Under the pieces are notes generated by a model. The model made no database searches. It saw only the letters and a program-made list of their open reading frames with translations, and was not told the origin of the DNA. A stretch of 64,000 bases of DNA. Origin: Anastrepha obliqua. Its lineage: Eukaryota > Arthropoda > Insecta > Diptera > Tephritidae. Of the stretch, positions 55,261 to 64,000 are shown one piece after another (position 1 is the first letter of the stretch; each line of letters begins with the position of its first letter). The DNA lies in NCBI RefSeq assembly GCF_027943255.1, contig NC_072897.1:45792044-45856043 (forward strand), read 5' to 3'. A program made the position numbers and the translations under genes.

Positions 55261-56567
55261 TAACAGGTGGCGAAAAAGTAACCTTGCGATGTTTTTTGGC
55301 TGTAATTTAAAAAAAAAGAAAATCTTTGATTCTTCTTGTGGATTATTTTTATTTGGTCTTTTAGTTTTTTTACATCAAGTCGAGAATATGATGTCATGTA
55401 AATGGCCGCCGCCACAGTTGATTGCCATTTGAGCCCTTTTTATGGAATTTTCCATCACTATGGCCAAAACTTCCGGCGATAGGTCCTCACATTCTTGACG
55501 GATACTGTCTTTAAGAGCTGCAAGAGTCTGAGGCTTGTTGACATAAACCCGCGACTTCAAAAAGCCCCACAAAAAGAAGTCTGGAGCGGTCAAATCAGGC
55601 GATCTTGCTGGCCAGTGCAAATCGCCAAAACGGCAGATTAGGCGCCCGGGAAATGCATCCTTCAGCATATCGGTTGTGGCACGTGCAGTGTGTGCCGTTG
55701 CACCGTCCTCTTGGAACCACATGTTTTCCAATCCCAATTCATCAAGTTGCGGCAAAAAGAACTCGTTGATCATTGCTCTGTAGCACTCACCATTCACAGT
55801 AACCGTTTGGCCCGCGACGTCTTCGAAGAAAAAAGGTCCGATGACTCCTCCAGCGAAAACAGCACACCATACAGTGACTTTGAGCGGGTGTAATGGCTCT
55901 TTGTGAATTACACGCGGATTTTCAGTGCCCCAGAAGCGTAAATTTTGCTTATTTACGTACCCGCTAAGATGGAAATGGCCCGCACCACTCATGATTATTT
56001 TTGATGAAAAATCATCTTCCTCTTGGTGGTGATTAAGATGGATTGAGCGTATGTTAGACGCGATTGGCGGTCAGCAGCTAACAACTGATACACCGTCTGG
56101 AGTTTGTACGGAAACATCTTCAAATCATGTACCAAAATTCGCTGTAAAGACCGTCGACTGATACCCATTTGCGTGGCACGTCGTCTGATCGATGTCGACG
56201 GCGCTTCCATGACATCCTCGGCTACAGCAGCAATATTTTCTGCAAAACGGCTACTCCGGGGTCTGCCACGCCTGTGCCAGTCTCTTCGAGGCGAGCGGCT
56301 AAACGTCGCAGTGTTTCACCAGTAGGCGTTGGACGGCGAGGAAATCTGCGGCGAAATTCACGTTGTGCCAAAGTCACCGACCGATTATTGGTCAAATAAA
56401 TAGTCAGCAATATTCCGCGTTCTGGAGCAGTGTAGCGTAACATTGGTTATTAACGTGTATTTCGCATGTGTTTACTACACAAATGTCAAAACAGAACTGA
56501 CATTAGGGGCCAATCGCAAAATGTATAGCATTTTCTGATAGGAGGATTACTTTAGCGCCACCTGTTA
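55261..56567 (-). mobile_element. Mariner-like element, full length, broken gene
   Basis: The ends TAACAGGTGGCG (55261) and the complement of TAACAGGTGGCGCTAAAGTA (to 56567) are flanked by TA. The element is 1307 bp. Confidence 0.9.
55375..56443 (-). pseudogene. Mariner-type transposase, first catalytic aspartate lost
   Basis: It begins at 56443 with MLRYTAPERGILLTIYLTNN and the DUF4817-like TLAQREFRRRFPRRPTPTGE. Frameshifts lie near 56250 and 56010. The second HTH appears as STSIRRRATQMGISRRSLQR. The D1 block reads IIMSGAGHFHLSGYVNKQN, with glycine for the catalytic aspartate (SDEAHF in relatives). D2 (FQEDGATAHTAR, glutamate for one glutamine) and D3 (RSPDLTAPDFFLWGF) are kept with 36 residues between. 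The end HDIIFST is intact. The protein is closer to the intact mariners (SPDLTAPDFFLWG) than to the SCDLSPL group. Confidence 0.9.
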
Positions 56568-57259
56568 TAAGTATTGCAACATTCGCACAAGGTAATCAGT
56601 CTTAAGTTAATTAAATAAACCAAGCAAGTGGTGTTGCCATTAGTTTATGGATTTTATTTAGATAATGATCGGATTTTAGTGAAACGCTTCCTTTGAGAAA
56701 AACGTGACAGTATGAGTTTGAATAAATACTGGAATTATTCACTAGTTCAAAGAGGTCTTGTTTCATTAAGAAATCGTGCCAGCACATTATTTCGTTCTTA
56801 AGTCTATATCTTACACGTAAAATTGAATTTAACAATTTCAAATTAATCCAGTTTCATTGTTTTGTTTTTACATACATACATACAGGACTACATAGAAATG
56901 AAATGCATTCGACCTCTGCGTTGCGAAGAGCAAAAACTAAGAAATCAAAAACGAAATTGGTAAAATTATTTGCTCCAAGCGCGTTGTTTACCCCCGAACC
57001 TATGGCCAAAACTCAACTGTGGAGTCTACATACGTCGTCCCATTGGTGTAAACGAAATCAAGTAACAAAAGTAAAGAACTAAAACAATATTGTTTTAATA
57101 ACAATATACCTACATATCTGCATGATACCTTTTGGTCTTTCTGAACGGAGATTACGTGGAACTGCTTCCATCCTCTGCCTTTGGAGTGCTGGAAAATAAA
57201 ATTTCGCATATCTTTTTCTTTCTTAGCATGACAGTCTTGGGAGGACCACTGCTTCCGCG
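56568..57259. other. Spacer, nothing recognised
   Basis: No gene or repeat boundary that I can support. Confidence 0.45.
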
Positions 57260-58290
57260 ATATTCTTTTCTCGATCCGTTTGTCTGTTCATCTCTTTGAG
57301 GTCATCCATAACCGAATCTATCTATCATCGTTTTTGTATGTTCATCTCTTTGAGGTCATCCATAACCGAATCTATTCTATCTTTTCTTTGGTCTTCCTTT
57401 AGTTCGCTTCCCATACCATTGCATATTGAAGTCTCATTTTGGTGCTCTTTGCTCTGACATTCTTTCTACGTGTCCAAGCCAGCATGTTCGTTGGGCTTTT
57501 ATGTATTTTATGATGTTTAGCCCCTTTATAGGGTGTACAAGTTCTAGATTGTATCGAATACGATATGTGCGATCTGCCAACTTGGCCCAACACATATTTT
57601 TCTCATTTTGCTTTCGCCATTCATTTTCTTCGTCCATACTTCACAGATGTACGTCAGTACTGGGCGTAGGAGAGCATGATACACACGTAATTTTGGGTCT
57701 CTCGGCAGGAGTTTGGACTTAAGTAACTTTATAAGTGCGAAGTACGTCCTGTTTATTACTTGTAATATATCTTGTATGACAATTGCTGTATCATCGTTGG
57801 CGCTAAGCACCACTCCAAAATATTTAAATTCTTCTACGGCTTCGAAACGCGTATTGCCAATAACAATACCAGCTGGGATGTTTTTTCGTTTGGTTCGCAG
57901 CATATTCTTGGTTTTTATCGTGGTTAATTTGTATTCCAACTTTCTAGACGGCTTTTTAGTGTTGCTCCGTCTCTCGTAATTATGACTATGTCATCTGCGT
58001 ACGCTCATATTTGCATACTGCTGTTGAAGACATCTTTTTAAGAATCGAAACGATGAACTTCTTCATTCAGCACTGGGTGGGAAACCAAGGATGACAGGAC
58101 ATCTCCTTGCTTAACTCCAGAGATAACTTTGAATTGGGTTTGATGTTTTGAACAAGCACTTTGTTAATTGTATTTTGTAGTGTAATATTCACCAGATTTG
58201 CTAATTTTGCAAAGACGTCATTTCTTATAAGCGTACGCTTAAATTTGGCGCGATTCAAGCTATCAAATGTCAGCAGTGTAAATTAATATT
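57260..58290 (-). pseudogene. Non-LTR retrotransposon RT fragment
   Basis: The minus strand reads, in order: LNRAKFKRTLIRNDVFAKLA and NTINKVLVQN (RT fingers/palm), AYADDIVIITRDGATLKSRL (catalytic box, about 57945-58005), VIGNTRFEAVEEFKYFGVVL, RVYHALLRPVLTYICEVWT, and finally TCWLGHVERMSEQRAPK with a KGRPKKR-like tail. Frames shift several times. A 54-bp tandem duplication at 57286-57375 lies in the tail. The endonuclease domain is missing. It shares the GHVERM tail type with the fragment at 32946-33660 but is a different element. Confidence 0.8.
57286..57375. repeat. 54-bp tandem duplication
   Basis: GTTCATCTCTTTGAGGTCAT with CCATAACCGAATCTAT occurs at 57286 and again at 57340. It lies within the 3' coding part of the non-LTR fragment. 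Confidence 0.85.
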
Positions 58291-58357
58291 GTATCACCAA
58301 AAATCTGGCAGATAGTAAAACGTTAATTCATTGTGGACTGTTACGTCGGAATCCGCA

Positions 58358-58860
58358 GGCCTCACCCATGCAGACACCTGCTCGAGCCCGAGCCACATCC
58401 CAGGCACATCAGGAGACACTTCCTCAACTACGTGGACGAGATCCTGGACAAAACAGACAGACCACTCCAGGATCAGACAGTATACAGACAGGCAATAAAC
58501 GATATCCATCGGGAGACCCTTACCACCTTCTTAAGCTCCCGACCCCCGAATGCCGTTATCGGAGTCCAACCACCACCCATCGCAGATGAAGAGCTCCAGC
58601 TTCCCCGAGAGTCCCGCGTAATCTTGGCACAATTACGTTTTGGATACTGTAGCAGGTTAAACTCCTACCTATCCAGAATCGACCCCGACATACTAAACAT
58701 ATGTCCAGCATGTGAAGGCACCCCGCACGACACTAACCACCTTTTCACATGCCCCAACAAACCCACTCATCTAACACCCCTCTCCCTCTGGACCCAACCC
58801 GTCAAAACAGCCAGTTTCCTGGGCCTACCGTTAGATGAGTTAGACGAAGACGACCGGTAA
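58358..58860 (+). pseudogene. C-terminal domain of a non-LTR retrotransposon ORF2
   Basis: The open frame, entered from flanking DNA, ends at 58858-58860. The element part contains LPRESRVILAQLRFGYCSRL, NSYLSRIDPDILN, and a zinc-knuckle-like ICPACEGTPHDTNHLFTCPN (CxxC...HxxxxC), then SLWTQPVKTASFLGLPLDEL. This arrangement is the end of ORF2 in Jockey-like insect LINEs. There is no stop or frameshift within the fragment. RT and endonuclease were lost by 5' truncation. The apparent ATG at 58333 lies in flanking DNA and is not a real start. Confidence 0.85.
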
Positions 58861-58907
58861 TTACACTACACTGACAGGGCGAAGATACTGCTACAACAAC
58901 AACAACA
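58358..58907 (+). mobile_element. 5'-truncated non-LTR retrotransposon with 15-bp target duplication
   Basis: ACGTCGGAATCCGCA occurs at 58343-58357 and at 58908-58922, exactly bracketing 550 bp that ends in a (CAA)n tail at 58891-58907. This is the signature of target-primed reverse transcription with 5' truncation. Confidence 0.92.
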
Positions 58908-58922
58908 ACGTCGGAATCCGCA

Positions 58923-59460
58923 AACTTGGTTACTCGTAGGTAAAGTATATCTATTTAACAACACAATAAATGGTAATTATTGAAATTGATGTTTTATAAA
59001 TGAAAAACCACAATTTTAACTAGTCTTTCCATACTGCTGCAGTCTTATAAATAGTTACCAATCCCGCCGCCACCATAAAAATGCACCAAAAGTATTTTGG
59101 GTATAATTGTCAGTAATGAGCAAAATATTGAATTAATCGATGGTCTCCTAAAACTGAGTTAAGAGCGCATACAATATAACAATATACAGTATACTGGTAA
59201 CATACATACTCGTACATTCTGCGTTTGTTCTGTTAAACAATGGTACTCCTACATACCATGTATCCTTTTACAGTTTTGTGGAGATAAGTTAAGCCGTGTT
59301 TATTCCTACAAACTTAGCTAATAATTTTAAATAAAATTTAGAATGAAACTAGCAGCTAAATATCACTGCACTCCTAAAAGTTACTGACGGTATTAAGCTT
59401 ATGATGCATAAACATTCCTCCAGTCTATAAGCCGCACCGAACGATTGTTTTCAAATAATG
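58923..59460. other. Spacer, nothing recognised
   Basis: No gene or repeat boundary that I can support. Confidence 0.45.
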
Positions 59461-59673
59461 GCTTTCGTGAATAGCTTCGAGTTGCTCTTCGGCCCAAATA
59501 CGGCAATTATGCTTATTGACGTACTATTTGTAAACGCTGTTGAGGCGTAAGTTTTTCCAGAATGAAATGTCAATGAATACTTAAAAAATGTTTTATTTAG
59601 TTTGTCAGTAGTCACGGGTGATCTGTCAAAAAAACCTTATAGGTAATAGTACCGCCAATCTGATTACCCTTTA
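59461..59673 (-). pseudogene. Mariner relic: short transposase piece and 5' end
   Basis: The minus strand of 59461-59525 reads YVNKHNCRIWAEEQLEAIHE, a block just downstream of the first catalytic aspartate in DUF4817-type mariners. Next to it, 59545-59673 matches the repeat at 34995-35118 and ends in a TIR-like GATTACCCTTTA. Everything between has been deleted. Confidence 0.7.
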
Positions 59674-59884
59674 GTTACACAAGAGTAAAGTGTTTATAAT
59701 ATAAATAAAATAGAGTATTAACGTATTAGTATAATATAAATAACAATATAAGTGTTGTCAAAAATTGGGCTAACAATAATCGTCTAGTCCTCAAGTCAAG
59801 TAAGCCCCCGTCCATTGTTTAAAAAATATAATATTTCAAACTTGACGCTTTTGACAAAGTAGCCTTAAATAACTCTGCCATTGA

Positions 59885-60867
59885 TTACACAGGCCGACAC
59901 TATCTCAGACCCAGAAACCGGACTATATATTTTCGAACGATTTTGATGCGATGAATCGAAATCTGGCCTCAAAATTGCTCTATCAGCTCTGGTTTTCGAT
60001 ATATCCTAACCTAAAAGTGCAAAAAACACCGTTTTTGCCCATATTTGAGGTTATATAGCCTTGCAGATGTTTTCTTTCACCAAAAAAATAGGCTGGCATC
60101 TTTAAGTACAAGTCTTCTTCTTTCAAATGGCATTTTGTTTGCTCAAATATCATTTTTTTCGCAGAGATATCGCATCTTGAAATTTTCATGTTTTCTAAAT
60201 TTTTTGTGGTGTGGTAGGGGTGGTTTCTAGGGGTTAGGGGATACGGGAGTTGATGGGTTAACAGTTAAGTTGGTTAGCCCTCTTGTGTTGTGATATATCT
60301 AGATAAATAAGACTTATTTCAAAAAAAAAAATATGCGAGTAAACGCTGTCCCCAGGGTTAAGTGGGTTAGCCTGCTTGCGGTATGATAGGGGTGGTTTCT
60401 AGGGGTTAGGGCTGTGTGTGACTCGGTACCCAAAGGTTAGATAGTGTAGGGGTATCATGAGTCAGCACACTTATGGTGTGAGACAAAATTTTAAGAAAAA
60501 TAAGACTCAATTCAAGAAAATTAGTAATCGACTATATCATGTCTATGTTATCTCAATCGATTTTCAGGTGTAGGAAAATTTAGAAACATGAAAATTTCAA
60601 AATGTGAAATCTCAGCAAAAAAAAATGATATTTGAGCAAACTCAACGCCATTTGAAAAAAGAAGGCCATCCTTTAATTTTGGTGAAAAAAAACATCTGCA
60701 AGGCTAAATAACCTCAAATATGGGCAAAAACGGTGTTTTTTGCACTTTTAGAGCTGATAGAGCAATTCTGAGGCCAGATTTGGATTCACCGCATCATAAA
60801 CCTTCGGAAATATATAGTCTGGTTTCTGGGTCTGAATGTTGGTTAAATTTTGTCGGCCTGTGTTATT
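59885..60867. repeat. 983-bp fold-back element with arms of about 300 bp
   Basis: The left arm (59885 to about 60205) and right arm (about 60560-60867) are complements. ACACAGGCCGACA is outermost, then CAGACCCAGAAACC, and inside GCAAAAACGGTGTTTTTTGC-like text and CATGAAAATTTCAA. The spacer of about 350 bp has two copies of AGGGGTGGTTTCTAGGGGTT (60217 and 60389). No protein is encoded. Confidence 0.88.
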
Positions 60868-61407
60868 CTGACTCTTCAAGAAACTTTTATTAAGGTAGTT
60901 AGCGCCAGAGGTAAAATACAGTCGAACTTCGATAACTCGAACTATGACATGCCACAAAAAAAAATCGAGCTATCAAGATTTCGAGTTATCAAATATAATA
61001 TACATATGTACATACATACATAAAAATCCATAAACAAAATAAAACCTGATGGAAAAATAAAACAATCCATAAAACTCAAGGGTTAGCAAACAATTTTATT
61101 GATAAAACAGTACATGCTTCAAATTATGTATAGTTGCTATATAATATTGTATGTGTATATTTTAAAATTATATATACATAATTAAGAACATTGTATGTAT
61201 ATATATATATAGCTTTCATTCGTTTAAAGTAAAAAAGTTAGTTATTTGGGATTGACGAGAGGATTTTTTATTATGATCTTCAAAAAAAGCTTCAATATTA
61301 TTTAAACCATTGTACAGAGAATCGGTTGTATGTTCATTAGTTTTTCCATGCATTAGTTATTTCATCAACACAGTCGACTAATAATAATGTTAAGATTTTT
61401 GTTTACT

Positions 61408-62045
61408 TCAAAGCATTTTATAGTATTTTTTAAAATTCTGCGACGATAATGACATTTTAAAATTTGTATGACACCTTACTGGGCAGTTGTCAATAAAAAG
61501 TAGAATATTTCTTCCGGTTTTTCCAAATTGTTTGTCTAAGTTAAGAAGCCATTCTTCAAGAAAGGCTCCCATCATCCACGTCTTTGAATTTGCTTTATAG
61601 TCGAGAGGTAACCATTTAACACCTCTAAAACAGCGGGGTTGATTACTTTTACCTATCAAGAGTAATTTCAATTTTTCTGATCCATCCATGTTTGCGGCAA
61701 TCATCAACGTAACTCTGTGTTTACTGTGCTTTCCTCCATGGCATTTCTGGTTTTTATCTGGAAAACATTTAAAGAATAAGCCCGTCTCGTCTGCATTGAA
61801 TACGTCCCGTGCTTGATAACCTTCTAATAAGTGAGGTAAAACATCACGTTGCCATTTCATACAGTCTTCTTCGCTTACATCATTACTCTCACCACACGCC
61901 TTTTTATGACATATACCAGGTCTTAGAAAAAAAAAAAATAACTTTAGGTGCCAGCTTGCGCATTTATTTTATGAATGTACATACCTTCGTTTCCAATTAT
62001 CGAGCCAACCAGTGCTTGCCTTGAAATTCGGTTGTTCTAATTTTG
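61408..62045 (-). pseudogene. Tigger transposase, DNA-binding end and DDE catalytic domain
   Basis: The minus strand from 62045 reads FKASTGWLDNWKRR, the end of the CENP-B-type DNA-binding domain. A 63-bp intron (61984-61922) follows, then PGICHKKACGE and the catalytic domain. That domain carries the first aspartate in DVFNADETGLFFKCF and the second in ILLFIDNCPVRCH (NCPAH in most relatives). After LSSQNFKKYYKML the frame stops at 61408, so the third catalytic residue (usually in SLNDAWKFI-like text) is not seen. The 5' half of the gene is displaced to 63213-63500 by the insertion. Confidence 0.88.
61922..61984 (-). other. Probable intron in the Tigger transposase
   Basis: On the minus strand it begins GTATGT (61984 down) and ends TTTTTCTAAG (61922). 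Removing it joins DNWKRR to PGICHKKACGE in frame. It contains stops in that frame. Confidence 0.75.
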
Positions 62046-62100
62046 ACGTGATAACGTCTTATAATTCGATTTAACAGGCTGCACGCACGAAAAAATGTGT

Positions 62101-62190
62101 CGTTACCTGGCTCATTCAACGTTACCTTGCTCATTTGTCGTTACCTTGCTCATTTGTCGTTACCTTGCTCATTGCCGTTACCTTGAATGA
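62101..62190 (+). repeat. 19-bp tandem array, about 4.5 units
   Basis: The unit CGTTACCTTGCTCATTTGT starts at 62101, 62120, 62139 and 62158, with a partial unit after it. The two central units are identical. There are no spacers, so it is a minisatellite. Confidence 0.9.
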
Positions 62191-62859
62191 ACTGCAAGCG
62201 AAAGCGCGGAACGAACAAAGCAAACGAATGGCAACGTTCGACATTTTGCTCGCTCCTACTTAAGTGAGCGTATATATGTATGTATATGCGCATATGTACA
62301 TATATAAATTCACGTATTTGTATTTGCATATGCTTTCTTATTGATTATTATTAATTTGATTTACTTGAAGAATTTAAAATAAAACCAAGTTTGTTAATAA
62401 TACCTGTTGTTTTAATATTATTATTATTAATTTTTTTATTATATATGAAGGAAAAAATGTACATGGTACCTTATAAGACATGTTACATGGTACCTTATAA
62501 GATATGTTGTATACTAATATATGTATATAAACATGCATATACATATACAATTCCGCGCAATTTTCAAAAAGAACAAATCTATATGTAAAGATGCATACAA
62601 CTCATATGGACATATAAAATATACGAATCTATTCCGTACGCAAGCAAATGTAAGCTAATGTGCTTGAACTGCAAGCGAGAGCGCGGAACGAACGAAAAAG
62701 GGCACAATCGGCCCCCGCGTTCGGCAACGTTCGACATCTGGCTCTTTCCTACTTGAGTGAGCATATATATGTATGTATATGTATGTATATGCGCATTTGT
62801 ATATAAATTCACATACTTGTATTTGCATATGCCTTCTTCCTGTGTGCATGGTAATGAAC

Positions 62860-63092
62860 CATTTCTCTGTTGAGAATAAACGATGATAGGAAAAATAGGA
62901 AATGAAAGGGAGTGTTTCAAGTGTAATGTGTCTTGAGAAAATCAAATCGATGATGATGCCTCTTAGTGTTGTTGACTTATTAACGTCTGATGCACAAACG
63001 AAATTGAAGATATCTTTCATGAATTTGATAAATGTTTCGTCATTTTTCACGTTTGTGTAAATGTAACTTGACCTATTCCATTGCAATTCCAT
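62860..63092 (-). pseudogene. Unknown coding fragment, possibly endonuclease-like C-terminus
   Basis: From 63092 the frame reads MELQWNRSSYIYTNVKNDET, then FIKFMKDIFNFVCASDVNKS, TTLRGIIIDLIFSRHI and TLPFISYFSYHRLF, before entering simple sequence. The spacing of a T/S-rich turn, IDLIFSRHI and ISYFSYHR resembles the C-terminus of endonuclease domains linked to insect Helitron- and Pif1-type proteins. This is from memory and tentative. No start or end of a real gene is visible. The downstream part (TMHTGRRHMQI) is read from repeat sequence shared with the hAT-like copies. Confidence 0.35.
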
Positions 63093-63212
63093 TTACCTCC
63101 TCCTCTATATCCATACAAAATATCTATCAAAGAAATAAAATTAAAATTTTGTTTTGAAAATTGCAACCATTCCATCAATATTTTCTTATGACGTTGTCAC
63201 GTTAAACTATCG

Positions 63213-63500
63213 TTAGTAAACCGACTTTACAGACAACCTCTTTTTTTGACTAAATTCCAATGCTTTTTCTTTAAGTAATCCTCCGGATATAGGCAAATTC
63301 CGTGTTCTTGCCGATTTAAACCATTCTAAAACTGCTTTGTCCACATTTACGTATGTTGGCTTTTTTAGCCTCTTTGAACTCCCACTTGCACCACCACTTT
63401 CGATTGCATTAATAACCGTTTGTTTATTTTTTAAAATAGTTGACACTGTATTTGCCGGAATAGCATACTTTATAGCTACATCTTTTTTTCGCGCACCCAT
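63213..63500 (-). pseudogene. Tigger transposase, N-terminal HTH part
   Basis: The frame starts MGARKKDVAIKYAIPANTVS at 63500, a Psq-type HTH (residues 1-30). A linker with GGASGSSKRLKKPTYVNVDK follows, then the start of the CENP-B-type second HTH (LEWFKSARTRNLPISGGLLK, EKALEFSQK). At SQK the insertion begins, and the last residues (RLSVKSVY) come from it. The missing continuation is at 61985-62045. It is a broken gene, but the HTH itself has no lesions. Confidence 0.88.
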
Positions 63501-64000
63501 TTCTACTTTATTACCTTTATTAGTTTAAATTTTTCATCAATAGATAAAGTTTTTAAACAACGTTTTGATCACATGTCAACAGAGTTTATTTTCGCGTAAG
63601 AACTACTAATAAAATACCTGTGGACTTAAACAGTGCAGCGACCCAACTGCTGACATCTGTTTGCTATAAAATAAGCAACACGCAATAAGGGGATGCCCCC
63701 GGAAATTCGACTTATCAATGCTGGCGCCAAATATTCTGTTCGAGTTATCAAGATATTCGACTAATAGAAGTTCGAGTTATCAAGTAAAAATTACACACAA
63801 TTCTCACTCTAAACGCCATTGCCAAGCAATTTGATTCGACATATCAAATATTCGAGATATCGAAGTTCGACTTATTGAGGTTCGGCTGTATATGGAATAT
63901 TTCGGTCTGATTGAATAATTATATTACTCCTAGCCTAAACATATTTGATTCCGACTTTATTTTATAGTTGTGAATTATTCGTTAAATGTGACAGTGCCTG
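63501..64000. other. Tigger 5' non-coding region and outer flank
   Basis: 63501-63888 holds the untranslated end of the Tigger element with CGACTTATC / ATATTCGACTAA-type subterminal repeats. 63889-64000 is flanking AT-rich DNA without features. Confidence 0.6.

Larger units (their letters stand above)
62030..63227. mobile_element. Insertion splitting the Tigger gene, ends with inverted GACGTGATAACGTC
   Basis: One end carries TTTTGACGTGATAACGTCTT (about 62041-62060 on the plus strand) and the other TTTAACGTGACAACGTCATA (minus strand, about 63188-63207), which match at most positions as inverted repeats. GTCAAAA is present at both junctions with the Tigger gene. The insert contains a 19-bp tandem array, two copies of a segment of about 190 bp (62195-62345 and 62665-62860), and a coding fragment. 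The family is not known to me; Helitron-like elements with short palindromic ends are one possibility. Confidence 0.6.
60919..63888 (-). mobile_element. Tigger/pogo-type transposon with nested insertion
   Basis: The ends CAGTCGAACTTCGATAACTC (60919 on) and the complement of CAGCCGAACCTCAATAAGTC (to 63888) are flanked by TA. The element is 2970 bp including an insertion of about 1.2 kb (62030-63227). The gene runs on the minus strand. Confidence 0.92.

Noticed and set aside
58333..58357. ATG at 58333 as start of a 175-residue host protein
   Set aside because: It lies in the flank outside the target duplication boundary; the frame is a truncated LINE entered by chance.
62101..62190. CRISPR-like regular repeat array
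   Set aside because: Units are directly adjacent without spacers and the genome is an insect's; it is a minisatellite.

Overview
This 64 kb window is insect DNA, most likely from a true fruit fly (Tephritidae) or a close dipteran relative. The reasons are: gypsy-type errantiviruses with env genes, a Helitron, many mariner/Tc1/pogo transposons, AT-rich spacers full of ACATACATATGTATG runs, and three copies or pieces of a tRNA-derived SINE whose sequence I associate with tephritids from memory. I found no convincing host gene. Everything that can be read as protein belongs to a mobile element, and most of it is broken. It looks like intergenic or pericentromeric transposon-rich DNA.

Layout. 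1-5560: gypsy-type errantivirus (+), its 5' part outside the window, with gag end, pol, env and 3' LTR, carrying stops and frameshifts. 5872-6480: internally deleted mariner. 6787-8987: a 2.2 kb nested palindrome inserted in an old hAT-like relic. 9079-10377: decayed mariner. 10674-11263: pogo/Tigger-like deletion derivative. 11410-12345: decayed Tc1-like gene. 12663-12883: fold-back hairpin. 13219-28600: two fused copies of a hAT-like non-autonomous element, bearing nested insertions: a complete-ended Helitron on the minus strand (13610-19994, itself hit by a TTAA-flanked MITE), a Tc3-like element whose transposase gene has an intron (20179-21663), an intact mariner (22518-23828) and a deleted mariner (24926-25798). 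28640-34490: Tc1 and non-LTR fragments plus a second TTAA MITE. 35120-35390: SINE. 35858-39039: another copy of the hAT-like element carrying the same intact mariner. 40995-45413: SINE, Tc1 and mariner fragments. 45557-49549: young, internally deleted gypsy-like provirus (-) with a full-length env frame. 49995-58907: mariner, MITE, SINE and non-LTR pieces, including a 5'-truncated non-LTR insert with a clear 15-bp target duplication. 59461-60867: mariner relic and a 983-bp fold-back. 60919-63888: a Tigger/pogo element (-) with an intron and a 1.2 kb nested insertion.

How it fits together. Nesting gives an order of events: hAT-like element first, then Helitron, Tc3-like and mariner insertions into it, then the TTAA MITE into the Helitron. 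The elements that look young are the two mariners with identical 352-residue transposases and the 45.6-49.5 kb provirus, whose LTRs differ at one base over 323 aligned bases. The most unusual structures are the alternating-orientation palindrome at 6787-8987, the two identical mariners at the same site in otherwise diverged repeats, and the env-only provirus. All reading was by eye; no database search was run.
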